From NCBI GenBank assembly GCA_947486885.1, contig CANKVQ010000018.1:1-8314 (forward strand): a stretch of DNA of 8,314 bases, written 5' to 3'. Source of the stretch: a bacterium. GTDB taxonomy: Bacteria > Babelota > Babeliae > Babelales > JABDEC01. Numbering within the stretch: the first letter of the stretch is position 1; every line of letters starts with the position of its first letter. The notes under the pieces are model-generated. The model searched no databases. It had not been told where the DNA came from and saw only the letters and a list, made by a program, of their open reading frames with translations. Below, in pieces: positions 1-7,854 of this stretch. Both the position numbers and the translations under genes were made by a program.

Positions 1-162
1 TAAATAATTATTATTTTTTATAGTTATTTTTATAGTTTTTAGATTAATTATAGTAATAGTAGCAAAAGTTCCACCCAATGTAAAAACAACTTTTACTAAT
101 TTAACAAGAGCCCAATAGGCTAAGAAACTAGCTTTCTAACCTATAATTTCAACTATTGACAT
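1..162 (-). other. Interrupted minus-strand reading frame at left edge, possible gene 5' end or remnant
   Basis: Reading leftward from an ATG at 162-160, the frame gives MSIVEIIG, then one TAG (138-136), then stays open for 45 codons to the window edge. The open part begins KASFLAYWALVKLVKVVF and is hydrophobic, like a membrane segment. No Shine-Dalgarno sequence precedes the ATG. A TTG at 78-76 is the only later start I noticed. In sequence this AT-rich, a chance open run of this length is quite possible. It could be the start of a gene with a nonsense mutation, a remnant, or nothing. The rest of 1-303 shows only low-complexity T-rich near-repeats (11-35) and a weak imperfect hairpin (117-142). 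Confidence 0.18.
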
Positions 163-225
163 ATTGTAGATATATGTAAAAATTAATAGCTGTACGTTTA
201 TATCCGATAGCGCAAATGGTAACTG

Positions 226-253
226 TTGAAACAATTAAAACAGGCCATATTAA
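226..253 (+). promoter_or_regulatory. Candidate sigma-70-type promoter for the first transporter
   Basis: TTGAAA at 226-231 is followed after 16 bases by TATTAA at 248-253, giving acceptable -35 and -10 matches about 50 bases before the start codon at 304. A Shine-Dalgarno-like AAGGG lies at 290-294, nine bases before that ATG. In AT-rich DNA such matches arise easily, so this is only a plausible assignment. Confidence 0.3.
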
Positions 254-303
254 GCGCTTGTTAATTTTTCACCCAATTTCGGGTCATACAAGGGTAATAG
301 TCT

Positions 304-1644
304 ATGAATTTTTTACAGAAAATGTACGGAAATTTTGAAAGCCGCGATGAGGTTAAAAAATTTCTAGTACTTGGTGTAGTGTTTTTCTTAGTTATTGGAA
401 CTTATTGGTCACTGCGCCCCCTAAAAGATTCACTTTTTTCTTCTATTGTTGGTATGGATTGGCAACCTGCTGCTAAAATTTTGTCAATGTTTGCCGTATT
501 CCCGATCGTAATGGCTTATTCAAAATTGCTTGATACTTTCAAAAAAAATACTGTTTTTTATATTTTAGTTGCATTTTATAGCATTACAGCCTTTATTTTT
601 GCTTATTACTTCATGAGTCCAACTATCGGTTTAGCTAATACCGTAATAAGCCCAGCTAGATTGCTAGGTTGGTTCTGGTACATTTGGGTTGAAAGCTTTG
701 GTTCTCTAATTGTGGCACTCTTTTGGGCCTACGCACAAGATATTACAGCACCAGAATCTGCTAAACGCGGCTTCCCTTTAATAGCTATGCTTGGTCAATT
801 AGGTAATATTGTTGGACCCTTAACGCTCGATAATATTCCAAAATCTGTACACTTAGGCTATTTAGTCATAATTACAGGTATTATGACCGCTTTAATTGGT
901 GTAGTGATTTATTTATTTAATCACATAGTACCAGCTAGCCAACGTCAAATTTACACTGCTGGCAACGCTAAGCCGCATATTGATCCCGGTTTCTTTGAAG
1001 GCTTAAAGCTATTGGTTAAAACCCCTTATTTATTATCTATTTTTGGGATTATAACTATTTATGAAACAATCATAACCACTTTTGATTTCTTATTTAAAAC
1101 TAGTGTAGCTGAAAACTATATCACGGCTGCTGAAAGGGCATCTGTGCTTTTCAAATATAGCTACTGGGTAGGCATTATTGCTTTCTTGTGCGTATTATTA
1201 GGTATCAATAATATTCAACGTCGTTTAGGCATGAAGATTTCATTACTGGTGCTACCTGTATTGGTCACTATTGCAGTTATATCAACTAAATTTATTGGCG
1301 GCATTTCTTTATTCTTCTGGATCATGGTAATTTCTAAAGCTGTTAATTACGCTTTAAATCAACCAACCTTAAAACAACTCTATATTCCTACTTCTGAAGA
1401 CGCCAAATTCAAATCTCAAGCTTGGATTGAAATGTTTGGTAGCCGTTTCTCTAAAGGATCATCATCAGGATTTAATTACTTAAGAAAAATACTTATAGGC
1501 ATGTCAGGTAATACTGGATCAGCAATGTTTATGACTATTTTCACACTTGGCAGTTTTGGCTTAATTGCCCTATGGGTTCCGATTGCAATTTATTCGGCTA
1601 AAACTTATAACAAAGCCATTAAAGACAATGTCGAAATTTGCTAA
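304..1644 (+). CDS. ATP/ADP-translocase family nucleotide transporter (paralogue 1)
   Basis: Inner-membrane protein of the NTT/Tlc nucleotide transporter family, which imports host ATP in exchange for ADP or takes up other nucleotides in intracellular bacteria. The 446-residue protein is slightly shorter than the roughly 500 usual for the family and shows about 11-12 hydrophobic segments. Family-like features are RPLKD at 38-42, VESFGSL at 129-135, PESAKRG at 150-156 (where many members have EAKRFY), TTFDFLFK at 258-265, and NQPTLKQLYIPTS at 352-364 (PTKEMAYIP in classical members). The Lys expected after PT is Leu356, with a Lys one position later. ATG start preceded by AAGGG at 290-294. It lies tail to tail with a close paralogue, with a shared terminator between them. 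The family is clear, but the substrate (ATP/ADP, other NTPs, NAD) cannot be read from the sequence. Confidence 0.9.
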   Translation: MNFLQKMYGNFESRDEVKKFLVLGVVFFLVIGTYWSLRPLKDSLFSSIVGMDWQPAAKILSMFAVFPIVMAYSKLLDTFKKNTVFYILVAFYSITAFIFAYYFMSPTIGLANTVISPARLLGWFWYIWVESFGSLIVALFWAYAQDITAPESAKRGFPLIAMLGQLGNIVGPLTLDNIPKSVHLGYLVIITGIMTALIGVVIYLFNHIVPASQRQIYTAGNAKPHIDPGFFEGLKLLVKTPYLLSIFGIITIYETIITTFDFLFKTSVAENYITAAERASVLFKYSYWVGIIAFLCVLLGINNIQRRLGMKISLLVLPVLVTIAVISTKFIGGISLFFWIMVISKAVNYALNQPTLKQLYIPTSEDAKFKSQAWIEMFGSRFSKGSSSGFNYLRKILIGMSGNTGSAMFMTIFTLGSFGLIALWVPIAIYSAKTYNKAIKDNVEIC

Positions 1645-1673
1645 TTTAATAAATTACTAAATCTAGGATATTT

Positions 1674-1704
1674 AAAAGCCCCGAATTTAACCCCGGGGCT
1701 TTTT
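1674..1704. terminator. Bidirectional intrinsic terminator between convergent transporters
   Basis: A 10-bp perfect stem, AAAAGCCCCG (1674-1683) with CGGGGCTTTT (1694-1703), closes a 10-base loop. On the plus strand it ends in a T run (1700-1704). On the minus strand the A-rich left arm supplies TTTT. It lies 29 bases after the stop of the plus gene and about 50 bases after the stop of the minus gene, so it can end both transcripts. Confidence 0.85.
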
Positions 1705-1756
1705 CTCTTACATTCGTGGTGAGTGATTTTACGTCAGTAAAAATCGTATTGAACCA

Positions 1757-3106
1757 TTAACACACTATTTCATCATGACTCACAGCTCGTTTGTGCTTTC
1801 GCCCTAAATAGACTGCTACGCCCATCCAAACTACAGTTAATAAAACTGATATCCCAGTGTTTAATAATAATATAATTCCGGGCGCCCAACGTACGGCAAT
1901 ATTAACTCCCGATCCTAAAGCTTTAGAAGATCTGTGTCCAAACGCTTCGATCCAAACTTTAGCTTTATATTTAGTTTCTTTACTAGTTGGTATATATAAC
2001 TGTTCTTTAGTCGGTTGACCCAGTGAATAATTCACACTACTAATAATTACCAACATAACAAATGCAATCTGCAACGGCCATTCACCTCCCAGCCAATGCC
2101 CAAAATAAATCGATAACACAGCAATTAACACTAAAACTGGCATTAATACCAGGGCGATTGTTAAACCAAAATAACGCGTAATATTACCAATGCCTAAAAT
2201 TAAGCTCAGTAGAGTTAGGCTATTAGTTGCCACACCAAACCAACCCATATAATATGCCATCGCATCAGCAGATTTAGTAGCTTCATAGACTAATAACTGT
2301 AACTCAAAATCAATAATCGTAGTCACTACACCAAAAATCGTTAATACTAAAAAAATACCCATTAAATAGGGCTGCGATAATAGTAATTTAAGCCCTTCTA
2401 AGAAGCCGGGCGTCGACGGCTGAATTGTACTAGCTTTGGCCCGATAACCAACTAATTCAGCCTTTGAGACATATAGCATTAATAATTTTACTAGCCCCAT
2501 CACGGAGAAAATTGCCATTGCAATTCCGAAAACAATTTGGGCTGAACCAATGGTTTTAGCAAAAGTAGCGATCCAAGGCCCGATAATCCCGCCAATTTGG
2601 CCACCCATCACTAAAATACTATAGCCACGCTTGGCTGATTCAGGTGTCGTCGTATCAGCCACAAAACTCCAAAAGGCGACCACCAACAATGACGCAAAGC
2701 TTTCTACAAAAACGTACCAACCCCAACCTATTAACCTATAAGCGCCAATTACAGGATTAGCTAGCCCAATTTCAGGGTGCTGTAAACCCCAGTAAAAGCC
2801 TAATGTAACTAAACCATAAATCGTACATAGTATGTAAAACATTTTATCACGAGCAAATCTGTCTGATAGTTTAGAATAAAGCATGATCAATAAAAAAATC
2901 ACACCTAAAGATAGCCATTTAGCTTCTGGTTGCAATTCTACACCAACAGTGGCACAAAAAATACCATCTTTAAGGGGCTTAAAACACCAGGTAATACCAA
3001 TGATGGCTGCAAAAATCACGGCTAAAAATGCAAATTTTTTTAGCTCCTCACGACTAAAATCACCATACCAACTGGTAAGCCAGCTTTTTATATAATTCGA
3101 ACCCAT
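1757..3106 (-). CDS. ATP/ADP-translocase family nucleotide transporter (paralogue 2)
   Basis: Second NTT/Tlc-type nucleotide transporter, 449 residues with about 11-12 hydrophobic segments, clearly paralogous to the gene at 304-1644 along its whole length. Shared blocks are KPLKD (43-47, RPLKD in the other), VESFASL (134-140), PESAKRG (155-161), the cytosolic GFLEGLKLLLSQPYL stretch (234-248) and QPTKEQLYIPTS (364-375). It keeps the PTKE of classical members, which paralogue 1 lacks. However, the segment aligned to TTFDFLFK reads TIIDFELQ (263-270), so a lysine becomes Gln270 and a new Glu268 appears. The start ATG is preceded by GGGG nine bases upstream (plus 3116-3119). It is transcribed divergently from lon and ends at the shared terminator. 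Family membership is firm. A substrate different from paralogue 1 is inference. Confidence 0.9.
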   Translation of the reverse strand: MGSNYIKSWLTSWYGDFSREELKKFAFLAVIFAAIIGITWCFKPLKDGIFCATVGVELQPEAKWLSLGVIFLLIMLYSKLSDRFARDKMFYILCTIYGLVTLGFYWGLQHPEIGLANPVIGAYRLIGWGWYVFVESFASLLVVAFWSFVADTTTPESAKRGYSILVMGGQIGGIIGPWIATFAKTIGSAQIVFGIAMAIFSVMGLVKLLMLYVSKAELVGYRAKASTIQPSTPGFLEGLKLLLSQPYLMGIFLVLTIFGVVTTIIDFELQLLVYEATKSADAMAYYMGWFGVATNSLTLLSLILGIGNITRYFGLTIALVLMPVLVLIAVLSIYFGHWLGGEWPLQIAFVMLVIISSVNYSLGQPTKEQLYIPTSKETKYKAKVWIEAFGHRSSKALGSGVNIAVRWAPGIILLLNTGISVLLTVVWMGVAVYLGRKHKRAVSHDEIVC

Positions 3107-3365
3107 GCTTATTTACCCCGCCGATCCCTGATTAATATTTTAAAAATTACGTAAAAATAACAATTTTCGCTTCAGCGTAACAAACCTGCCCCTAAAAACC
3201 TATATAATCCAATTTTAAATTCCAACTTTACCTTAAAAAACGAATTTTAGTGCTACACCTAACTCCTTTATAGCAGCCCATTTTGGGGTTTATAGCTCTA
3301 GTCAGCTGATTTAAAATCATATACTATATAGTTATTAAGCTAATTTTAGATGGAGTTCAAACGAT
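3107..3365. promoter_or_regulatory. Divergent intergenic control region (transporter 2 / lon)
   Basis: These 259 bases must hold the promoters of both flanking genes. For lon, candidate -10 boxes on the plus strand are TATAAT at 3203-3208 and TATACT at 3320-3325. Neither has a good -35 at the usual distance. A GGAG at 3352-3355, ten bases before the ATG, is the likely lon ribosome binding site. On the minus strand TTGTTA is followed 17 bases later by TTATTT (a weak box) toward the transporter. I found no CIRCE-type repeat or sigma-32-like box. Confidence 0.35.
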
Positions 3366-5861
3366 ATGGAAAACATGCTGCCAGCACAACCACTTGAAAA
3401 TGGTACTGAGAATTTAGAGCACAATTTACAGGTGCTACCATTATTACCCCTTAAAAACGTGGTAATTTTGCCTAAGAGCATTGTACCAATCATCGTAGGC
3501 CGAATCTCTTCGATTAAAGCAGTCGAAGCCGCCATGAAGCAAGATAAGATTATTTTCATAACTTCACAAAAGCAGTCAAAAATAGAAAATCCGACTTCTG
3601 AAGATGTATACCAACATGGCACTAAAGCAATAATCTTACAAGTCGTTAAAATGCCCAACAATACGCTAAAAATTTTAGTTGAGGGGCTTAGCCGTGCTCG
3701 TTTTATCTCAGTCGAATATGATCAGCCAGAGCATGAATATATTTCGATTGTATACCAAGACGTAGGAACTAGCCCATCAGAAAAAACGATTGAACTTGAA
3801 GCTTTGTGGCGACAATTACAGTCTTTATATAAAACTTATACCAAATTAAATGACCAAGCACCCGAAGATTTAGTTACAATTGTTCGAACAGTAGCTGACA
3901 TTGATGCTATGACCGACACCATCGCCGTGCATTTGAATTTGTCGTTTGATGAACGTCAAGAATTACTAGAAATTGAACGTTTAGAAGACCGTATGTTTAA
4001 AGTCGTTTTCTTTGTTGAAAAAGAGATCGATATTTTAAAAACTGAGCAGCGCATTAAAGGCAATGTGCAAAAACAGGTCGAAAAGAATCAGCGCGAATAT
4101 TATTTATCTGAACAAATGAAAGCGATCCAAAAAGAACTTGGTCGCGATGATACCCAAGATGAAATTAATGAAATTCGTCAAAAAGTTAAAAAATTAGCTT
4201 TACCTAAAGATACTGCTGATAAAGTAGAAAAAGAATTACGTAGATTAGAGCAAATGCCACCAATGTCTTCTGAAGCTGCCGTGGCTAAACACTATATTGA
4301 CTGGATTATTAGCTTACCATGGCAAGCTGCTAGTAAAGATAATATTAGTTTAGTTGAAGCTGAAAAAATTTTAAATCATAGCCATGCTGGCTTAATTAAA
4401 GCCAAAGAACGGATTATTGAATTTTTAGCTGCCAAAAAATTTGCTAAAAATAGTGACCGTGCGCCAATTATCTGTTTAATAGGACCACCAGGTGTCGGTA
4501 AAACTTCGTTAGGCCGCACTATTGCTGATAGCTTAGGTCGAGAATTTATTAGAATATCGCTGGGTGGCGTGCGTGACGAAGCAGAAATTCGTGGTCATCG
4601 TCGAACTTATATCGGCGCTTTGCCAGGTAAAATTATTCAAGCTATGCGCAAAGCTGGCACAGTTAACCCCGTAATATTATTAGACGAGATCGATAAAATT
4701 ACCCATGACGCTCATGGCGACCCTTCTGCAGCACTATTAGAAGTCTTAGATCCAGAACAAAACAAAAGTTTTGTTGATCACTTTTTAGATACTGAATACG
4801 ATCTTTCAAAAGTCATGTTTATTGCTACAGCCAACCACATTGACACTGTGCCATATCCGTTACTAGATCGTATGGAACTAATTACACTTTCTGGCTATAC
4901 AGATAAAGAGAAACTAGAAATCGCGCGCAAATTTTTAATTCCTAAACGCTTAGAAGAGTACAGCTTAACTAACACTAATTTTCAGTTAGCCGACCAAGAG
5001 ATTCAAAAAATAATTAGTGAATATACCAAAGAATCCGGCGTTAGACAGCTAGATCGCGTCTTAACTAAATTAATGCGCAAAGTGATTCAACAGTTACTTA
5101 AGCACAAAAAATTAAAAACTTTTATAGTTACTGAGAACTTATTACAAGAATGGCTCGGTTACCCTAAGTTTAAAAAAACGACTTTAGATCCCAAGAAAGA
5201 CACCATTGGCTTAGCTACTGGTTTAGCTTGGACAGAGCTGGGCGGCGAAATCTTAGAGATCGAAGCTTGTATTGTACCAGGTAAAGGTAACTTGTCACTC
5301 ACAGGCCAGTTAGGTGAGGTGATGCAAGAGTCTGTGCATGCTGCTATGAGTTATTTACGCTCTAAACATGAAGAGCTCAGCTTTAAGCGTTCGTTTACTA
5401 CTACTAACGATATTCATATACATATTCCAGAAGGTGCTACTCCTAAAGATGGCCCTTCAGCAGGGATTACCATGTGCATAGCCATATTATCAGCATTAAC
5501 TAAAAACCCAGTTAAACTCGATATCGCTATGACCGGCGAAATCACTTTACGTGGTAGAGTGCTTGGTGTCGGTGGCCTAAAAGAAAAATTGTTAGCCGCT
5601 TCGCGCTATAACATGAAAACTGTCATTGTCCCGAAAGAAAATTACGAAGATATTTTAGAAATTAAATCTGATTTAGATCCGGCTTTACAAATTTATTATG
5701 CTAGTTCAATGGACGAGATTTTAAAATTAGCACTTCAAAGAGACCCCTTTGCTAAAAACATGAAACCCAAGCGTAAGCCCAGTATCAAAAAAACAGTTAA
5801 AGCTGAAACTAGCGCTCCTAAGATTAGTAAAAGTAAATCTAAAAACAAAAAATTAAAATAA
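3366..5861 (+). CDS. lon: ATP-dependent endopeptidase Lon (LonA type)
   Basis: Cytosolic hexameric AAA+ serine protease that unfolds and degrades misfolded and regulatory proteins. All domains are present in order: N-terminal substrate-binding domain starting at [13 protein letters not shown] (24-36) and running to about 230; coiled-coil linker with [15 protein letters not shown] (245-259); AAA+ module with Walker A GPPGVGKT (373-380), Walker B ILLDEID (437-443), sensor-1 region TANH (488-491) and sensor-2 GVRQLDR (558-564); and C-terminal protease domain with Ser698 in KDGPSAG and Lys741 in GGLKEKL. The Ser-Lys spacing of 43 equals that of E. coli Lon. At 831 residues it is somewhat long because of a lysine-rich tail (about 797-831). 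The start ATG has GGAG ten bases upstream. No terminator is seen before the next gene 50 bases on. Confidence 0.98.
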   Translation: MENMLPAQPLENGTENLEHNLQVLPLLPLKNVVILPKSIVPIIVGRISSIKAVEAAMKQDKIIFITSQKQSKIENPTSEDVYQHGTKAIILQVVKMPNNTLKILVEGLSRARFISVEYDQPEHEYISIVYQDVGTSPSEKTIELEALWRQLQSLYKTYTKLNDQAPEDLVTIVRTVADIDAMTDTIAVHLNLSFDERQELLEIERLEDRMFKVVFFVEKEIDILKTEQRIKGNVQKQVEKNQREYYLSEQMKAIQKELGRDDTQDEINEIRQKVKKLALPKDTADKVEKELRRLEQMPPMSSEAAVAKHYIDWIISLPWQAASKDNISLVEAEKILNHSHAGLIKAKERIIEFLAAKKFAKNSDRAPIICLIGPPGVGKTSLGRTIADSLGREFIRISLGGVRDEAEIRGHRRTYIGALPGKIIQAMRKAGTVNPVILLDEIDKITHDAHGDPSAALLEVLDPEQNKSFVDHFLDTEYDLSKVMFIATANHIDTVPYPLLDRMELITLSGYTDKEKLEIARKFLIPKRLEEYSLTNTNFQLADQEIQKIISEYTKESGVRQLDRVLTKLMRKVIQQLLKHKKLKTFIVTENLLQEWLGYPKFKKTTLDPKKDTIGLATGLAWTELGGEILEIEACIVPGKGNLSLTGQLGEVMQESVHAAMSYLRSKHEELSFKRSFTTTNDIHIHIPEGATPKDGPSAGITMCIAILSALTKNPVKLDIAMTGEITLRGRVLGVGGLKEKLLAASRYNMKTVIVPKENYEDILEIKSDLDPALQIYYASSMDEILKLALQRDPFAKNMKPKRKPSIKKTVKAETSAPKISKSKSKNKKLK

Positions 5862-5911
5862 AACTCTCTATAACTAACTGTAAATAATCCATGGGGACTG
5901 CAGGGGACTTT

Positions 5912-6346
5912 ATGAAATTAACAACCAACAATTTATCTATACTATCACTTATTTTAATATCAACAATAATGCTAATTTCTAGTGCTACTTATAGTGCTGA
6001 TTATAGCGCTGAAAGTACAGTCGCACCACATCGTAGTATCGCAGCAGATATTTTAAGGCGTGCCGTTCTAGAGAATGATTTATTATTGCTGCAAAGCTTA
6101 GTGCGTGATTTTAATGCTGGCCGCACAGATCCATTTTTTTGCTTTCGTGGTAGCATGGCACCATTCGGCCAAGCCATACTTGATGCTACTGGCCGCCCTC
6201 TAAGTGATCCCTTAGATTATGCTATCGTACATGCTCCTAAACTTGTGCCAACCCTTAGAGCGGCTAGAATTATAGCAGATGAGTATGCTCGTGACGCAGT
6301 TTTGAAATCTAGAACCCGTCGCGCCAACCCGCAAGAACCCTGCTAA
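5912..6346 (+). CDS. Small secreted protein, possibly ankyrin-like
   Basis: Predicted exported protein of 144 residues. I place the start at 5912 rather than the in-frame ATG at 5891. The 5912 ATG has AGGGGA (5902-5907) at good spacing, and it gives a clean signal peptide: MKLTTNN, a hydrophobic core at 8-22, and likely cleavage around 25-29 (SSA or YSA). The mature part contains ADILRRAVLENDLLLLQSLV (45-64) and DPLDYAI (99-105), which resemble helices and the TPLxxAI core of ankyrin repeats, but the match is too weak for a firm call. It has two cysteines (77 and 144). It lies 50 bases behind lon with no visible terminator, so it may be co-transcribed. The following region looks coding but frameshifted, so this protein may be the N-terminal part of a longer ancestral one. 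Confidence 0.6.
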   Translation: MKLTTNNLSILSLILISTIMLISSATYSADYSAESTVAPHRSIAADILRRAVLENDLLLLQSLVRDFNAGRTDPFFCFRGSMAPFGQAILDATGRPLSDPLDYAIVHAPKLVPTLRAARIIADEYARDAVLKSRTRRANPQEPC

Positions 6347-6436
6347 ATTTGGGTTGTTCAGTAATTATTAGCAAAGTAGCTCCTGCTAACAAAGCAGCTT
6401 CCAATAGTAAGGTTATAGCTCTTGTTGATAAACCTA

Positions 6437-6466
6437 CTGCTGTTGGTGATTCTGCTGTTGGTGATT
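6437..6466 (+). repeat. 15-bp perfect tandem duplication
   Basis: The unit CTGCTGTTGGTGATT occurs twice in a row (6437-6451 and 6452-6466). In the locally open plus frame it encodes the five-residue repeat TAVGD-SAVGD. Its length keeps the frame, so it is not the cause of the nearby frameshifts. Confidence 0.9.
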
Positions 6467-6702
6467 GTAAGTGGGTCGGATCTTGTAGCCCGAATGGTAT
6501 CACATGGCTATGCTAGGGTTGTGATTCCTGGCCGTGATGGCTCGTTACGTGCGGCAACTTTTCGGAGAATATGCAGCCAGTAGATGCAACCGTCAGTTTA
6601 TGGAAACATTAAGCACGGGCGCTGCTTTGAAGACTACTGCTAATAAAGCAGCCGAAGACGCCGATCGCATTCATAGATTTATGGAATTTGGCCCAGATCA
6701 TT

Positions 6703-6708
6703 TAGATT
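6703..6708. repeat. Target site duplication, left copy
   Basis: TAGATT directly abuts the left inverted repeat and is repeated exactly at 7870-7875, directly abutting the right inverted repeat. A 6-bp duplication is the footprint expected of DDE transposase insertion. Confidence 0.88.
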
Positions 6709-6723
6709 CAGGACTTTCGCAAA
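6709..6723 (+). repeat. IS terminal inverted repeat, left
   Basis: CAGGACTTTCGCAAA. It matches the reverse complement of 7855-7869 with one mismatch at position 8. The transposase stop codon begins at the very next base. Confidence 0.92.
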
Positions 6724-7768
6724 TCATAGCCCAACACCCCTAAAGATTTGATCTAATCGCATAAATCGTTGAGTTAGTGACTGTGGATCATGATGCTTAA
6801 GAGCTTTGATTGCATCTTCTGGAGTATCTAGTTTTTGTTTTTTCATTTCTAATTGAACCATTGCGTATGCCAGTAAAACTGCTGCAATATGTTTTTCTTG
6901 GGTCTCGAGCTGCGTAGAAAAACATTCGGCAATGCCCAAGTATTGTTTTGACGTCCTAAAAAGCTTCTCGATTGGCCATCGTTTTTTATAATCACGGACA
7001 TATTGAATTGGACGTACTTGATAGGTCGCAACCAAGTAAACCACTGATTCTATGCCATGTTTGTCAATTCTTCGTTCTGCCGTTAAGTACAATTCTAAGC
7101 CATGCCAAATGATTTTAATCGTGCGTACCATCTGACGACCACATGGCTTAATGCAGTTGATTTTACTGATTTTACATGACTTGTTTTTAAAGGTTACAAT
7201 TCTGTTGTTATGCATACGCATTACGGTTGGATTATTAGTATCTAGGCACCATTTTAGTGTCTCAACCGATGCAAAAAGCCCATCCATCTGCAGCTATTTT
7301 AATCTTGGTATTTGGAAATAATTTCTTTGCGAGCGCTAAGAATTGTTTGATAAAATCTAGTTTTGTTTTTACTGGGTCATTTTCAGATAATAATTCTTTG
7401 GTAAAAATAAATCCAAAATCAATTGGTACTATAATTTTACCATTTGTTAAGGCGCCAACGATCAATCGATACGACATAATACATCTGTTTGTTTTGGTAT
7501 CAAAATTTTTGCCTGCGCCAACCATAACCGTTGAATATGCCTTCTGTAAGAGCGTATCATCGACTGGCATGATCAAAGATTTGCATCCTTTGAATAGATA
7601 TTGTGCAATCATATGACTTATATTTTTACTGTCATCAGCACTGATTAATCGCCTTTTTACGGTTTCGCCACTTCTATCGATTTGTTCGCCTAAGGCTGTA
7701 AAACTTCTTTTTTTTATAGACAGTATTATTAGTAATGGATAAATTATTTTGGTGTTGATAAAAGACAC
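6724..7768 (-). pseudogene. IS4-family DDE transposase, frameshifted
   Basis: The transposase would cut and join the IS ends. Two overlapping frames together make a complete protein of about 346 residues. The first runs from a GTG at 7768-7766 with AGGAG six bases upstream (plus 7775-7779). It contains the first catalytic aspartate region VDDTLLQK (69-76) and the second in IAADG (Asp161), then ends in WAFCIG and a stop at 7262. The second frame resumes as DGLFAS and carries the third catalytic region, YKKRWPIEKLFRTSK, which is exactly Y-2-R-3-E-6-K. The break is a 4-bp tandem duplication (CCATCCATC on the plus strand, 7280-7288). Removing one unit restores ADGLFASVETLKW. The frameshift leaves the first part without the catalytic glutamate, so the product should be inactive. 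Confidence 0.92.
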
Positions 7769-7819
7769 AGCGCTCTCCTCGTTTGTCCTTTGTAAGTCAA
7801 ACTAAGAGAGCGCTTTTTT
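7769..7819 (+). promoter_or_regulatory. Hairpin at IS end covering the transposase ribosome binding site
   Basis: AGCGCTCTC (7769-7777) pairs perfectly with GAGAGCGCT (7806-7814), with an inner stem GTTTG/CAAAC (7781-7785 and 7798-7802). On the plus strand a T run (7814-7819) follows, making an intrinsic terminator for transcription entering the IS antisense to the transposase. On the minus strand the stem directly abuts the GTG start and includes much of the AGGAG motif (plus 7775-7779). A transcript reading in from outside would therefore fold the ribosome binding site away. Such protection from incoming transcription is known for other IS elements. For this one it is inferred from the structure. 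Confidence 0.75.
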
Positions 7820-7854
7820 ATTTAAAAGTCAAATCAGATCGAATCTTTCAGCTG

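Larger units (their letters stand above)
6347..6708 (+). pseudogene. Frameshifted coding remnant ending at the IS insertion point
   Basis: No single frame spans this stretch, but coding-like codon pattern (purine first, T or C third) moves from frame to frame. One frame is open 6313-6516, including VIALVDKPTAVGDSAVGD. The next gives HGYARVVIPGRDGSLRAATF and stops at 6581-6583. The third is open from 6525 (possible GTG start at 6534) through RYVRQLFGEYAAS and MEFGPDHLD to the IS boundary. A 15-bp perfect tandem duplication lies at 6437-6466. I read this as a gene broken by indels, either the 3' part of the preceding secreted-protein gene or a separate gene. I recognise no family. The minus-strand frame here has no ribosome binding site. 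Confidence 0.38.

Noticed and set aside
2883..3095. Plus-strand open frame of 70 codons
   Set aside because: It lies wholly inside the well-supported minus-strand transporter gene and has no features of its own.
3230..3330. Heat-shock control element (CIRCE or sigma-32 box) for lon
   Set aside because: TTTTAGTGCTAC superficially recalls CIRCE, but the inverted TTAGCACTC/GAGTGCTAA pair is absent and no sigma-32 boxes are seen.
3335..3661. Minus-strand open frame of 108 codons
   Set aside because: It is antisense to the start of lon, which is unmistakable.
6309..6503. Minus-strand open frame of 64 codons
   Set aside because: It needs a GTG start without a ribosome binding site. The codon pattern of the plus strand here (GCT, GTT, GGT, GAT) is the more coding-like, and this frame is its complement.
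7262..7287. Programmed ribosomal frameshift joining the two transposase frames
   Set aside because: A 4-bp tandem duplication explains the shift simply, and restoring it gives the conserved ADGLFAS. No slippery heptamer with a following structure was evident at the overlap.
7257..7616. Plus-strand open frame of 119 codons
   Set aside because: It is antisense to the transposase, whose catalytic motifs are clear.
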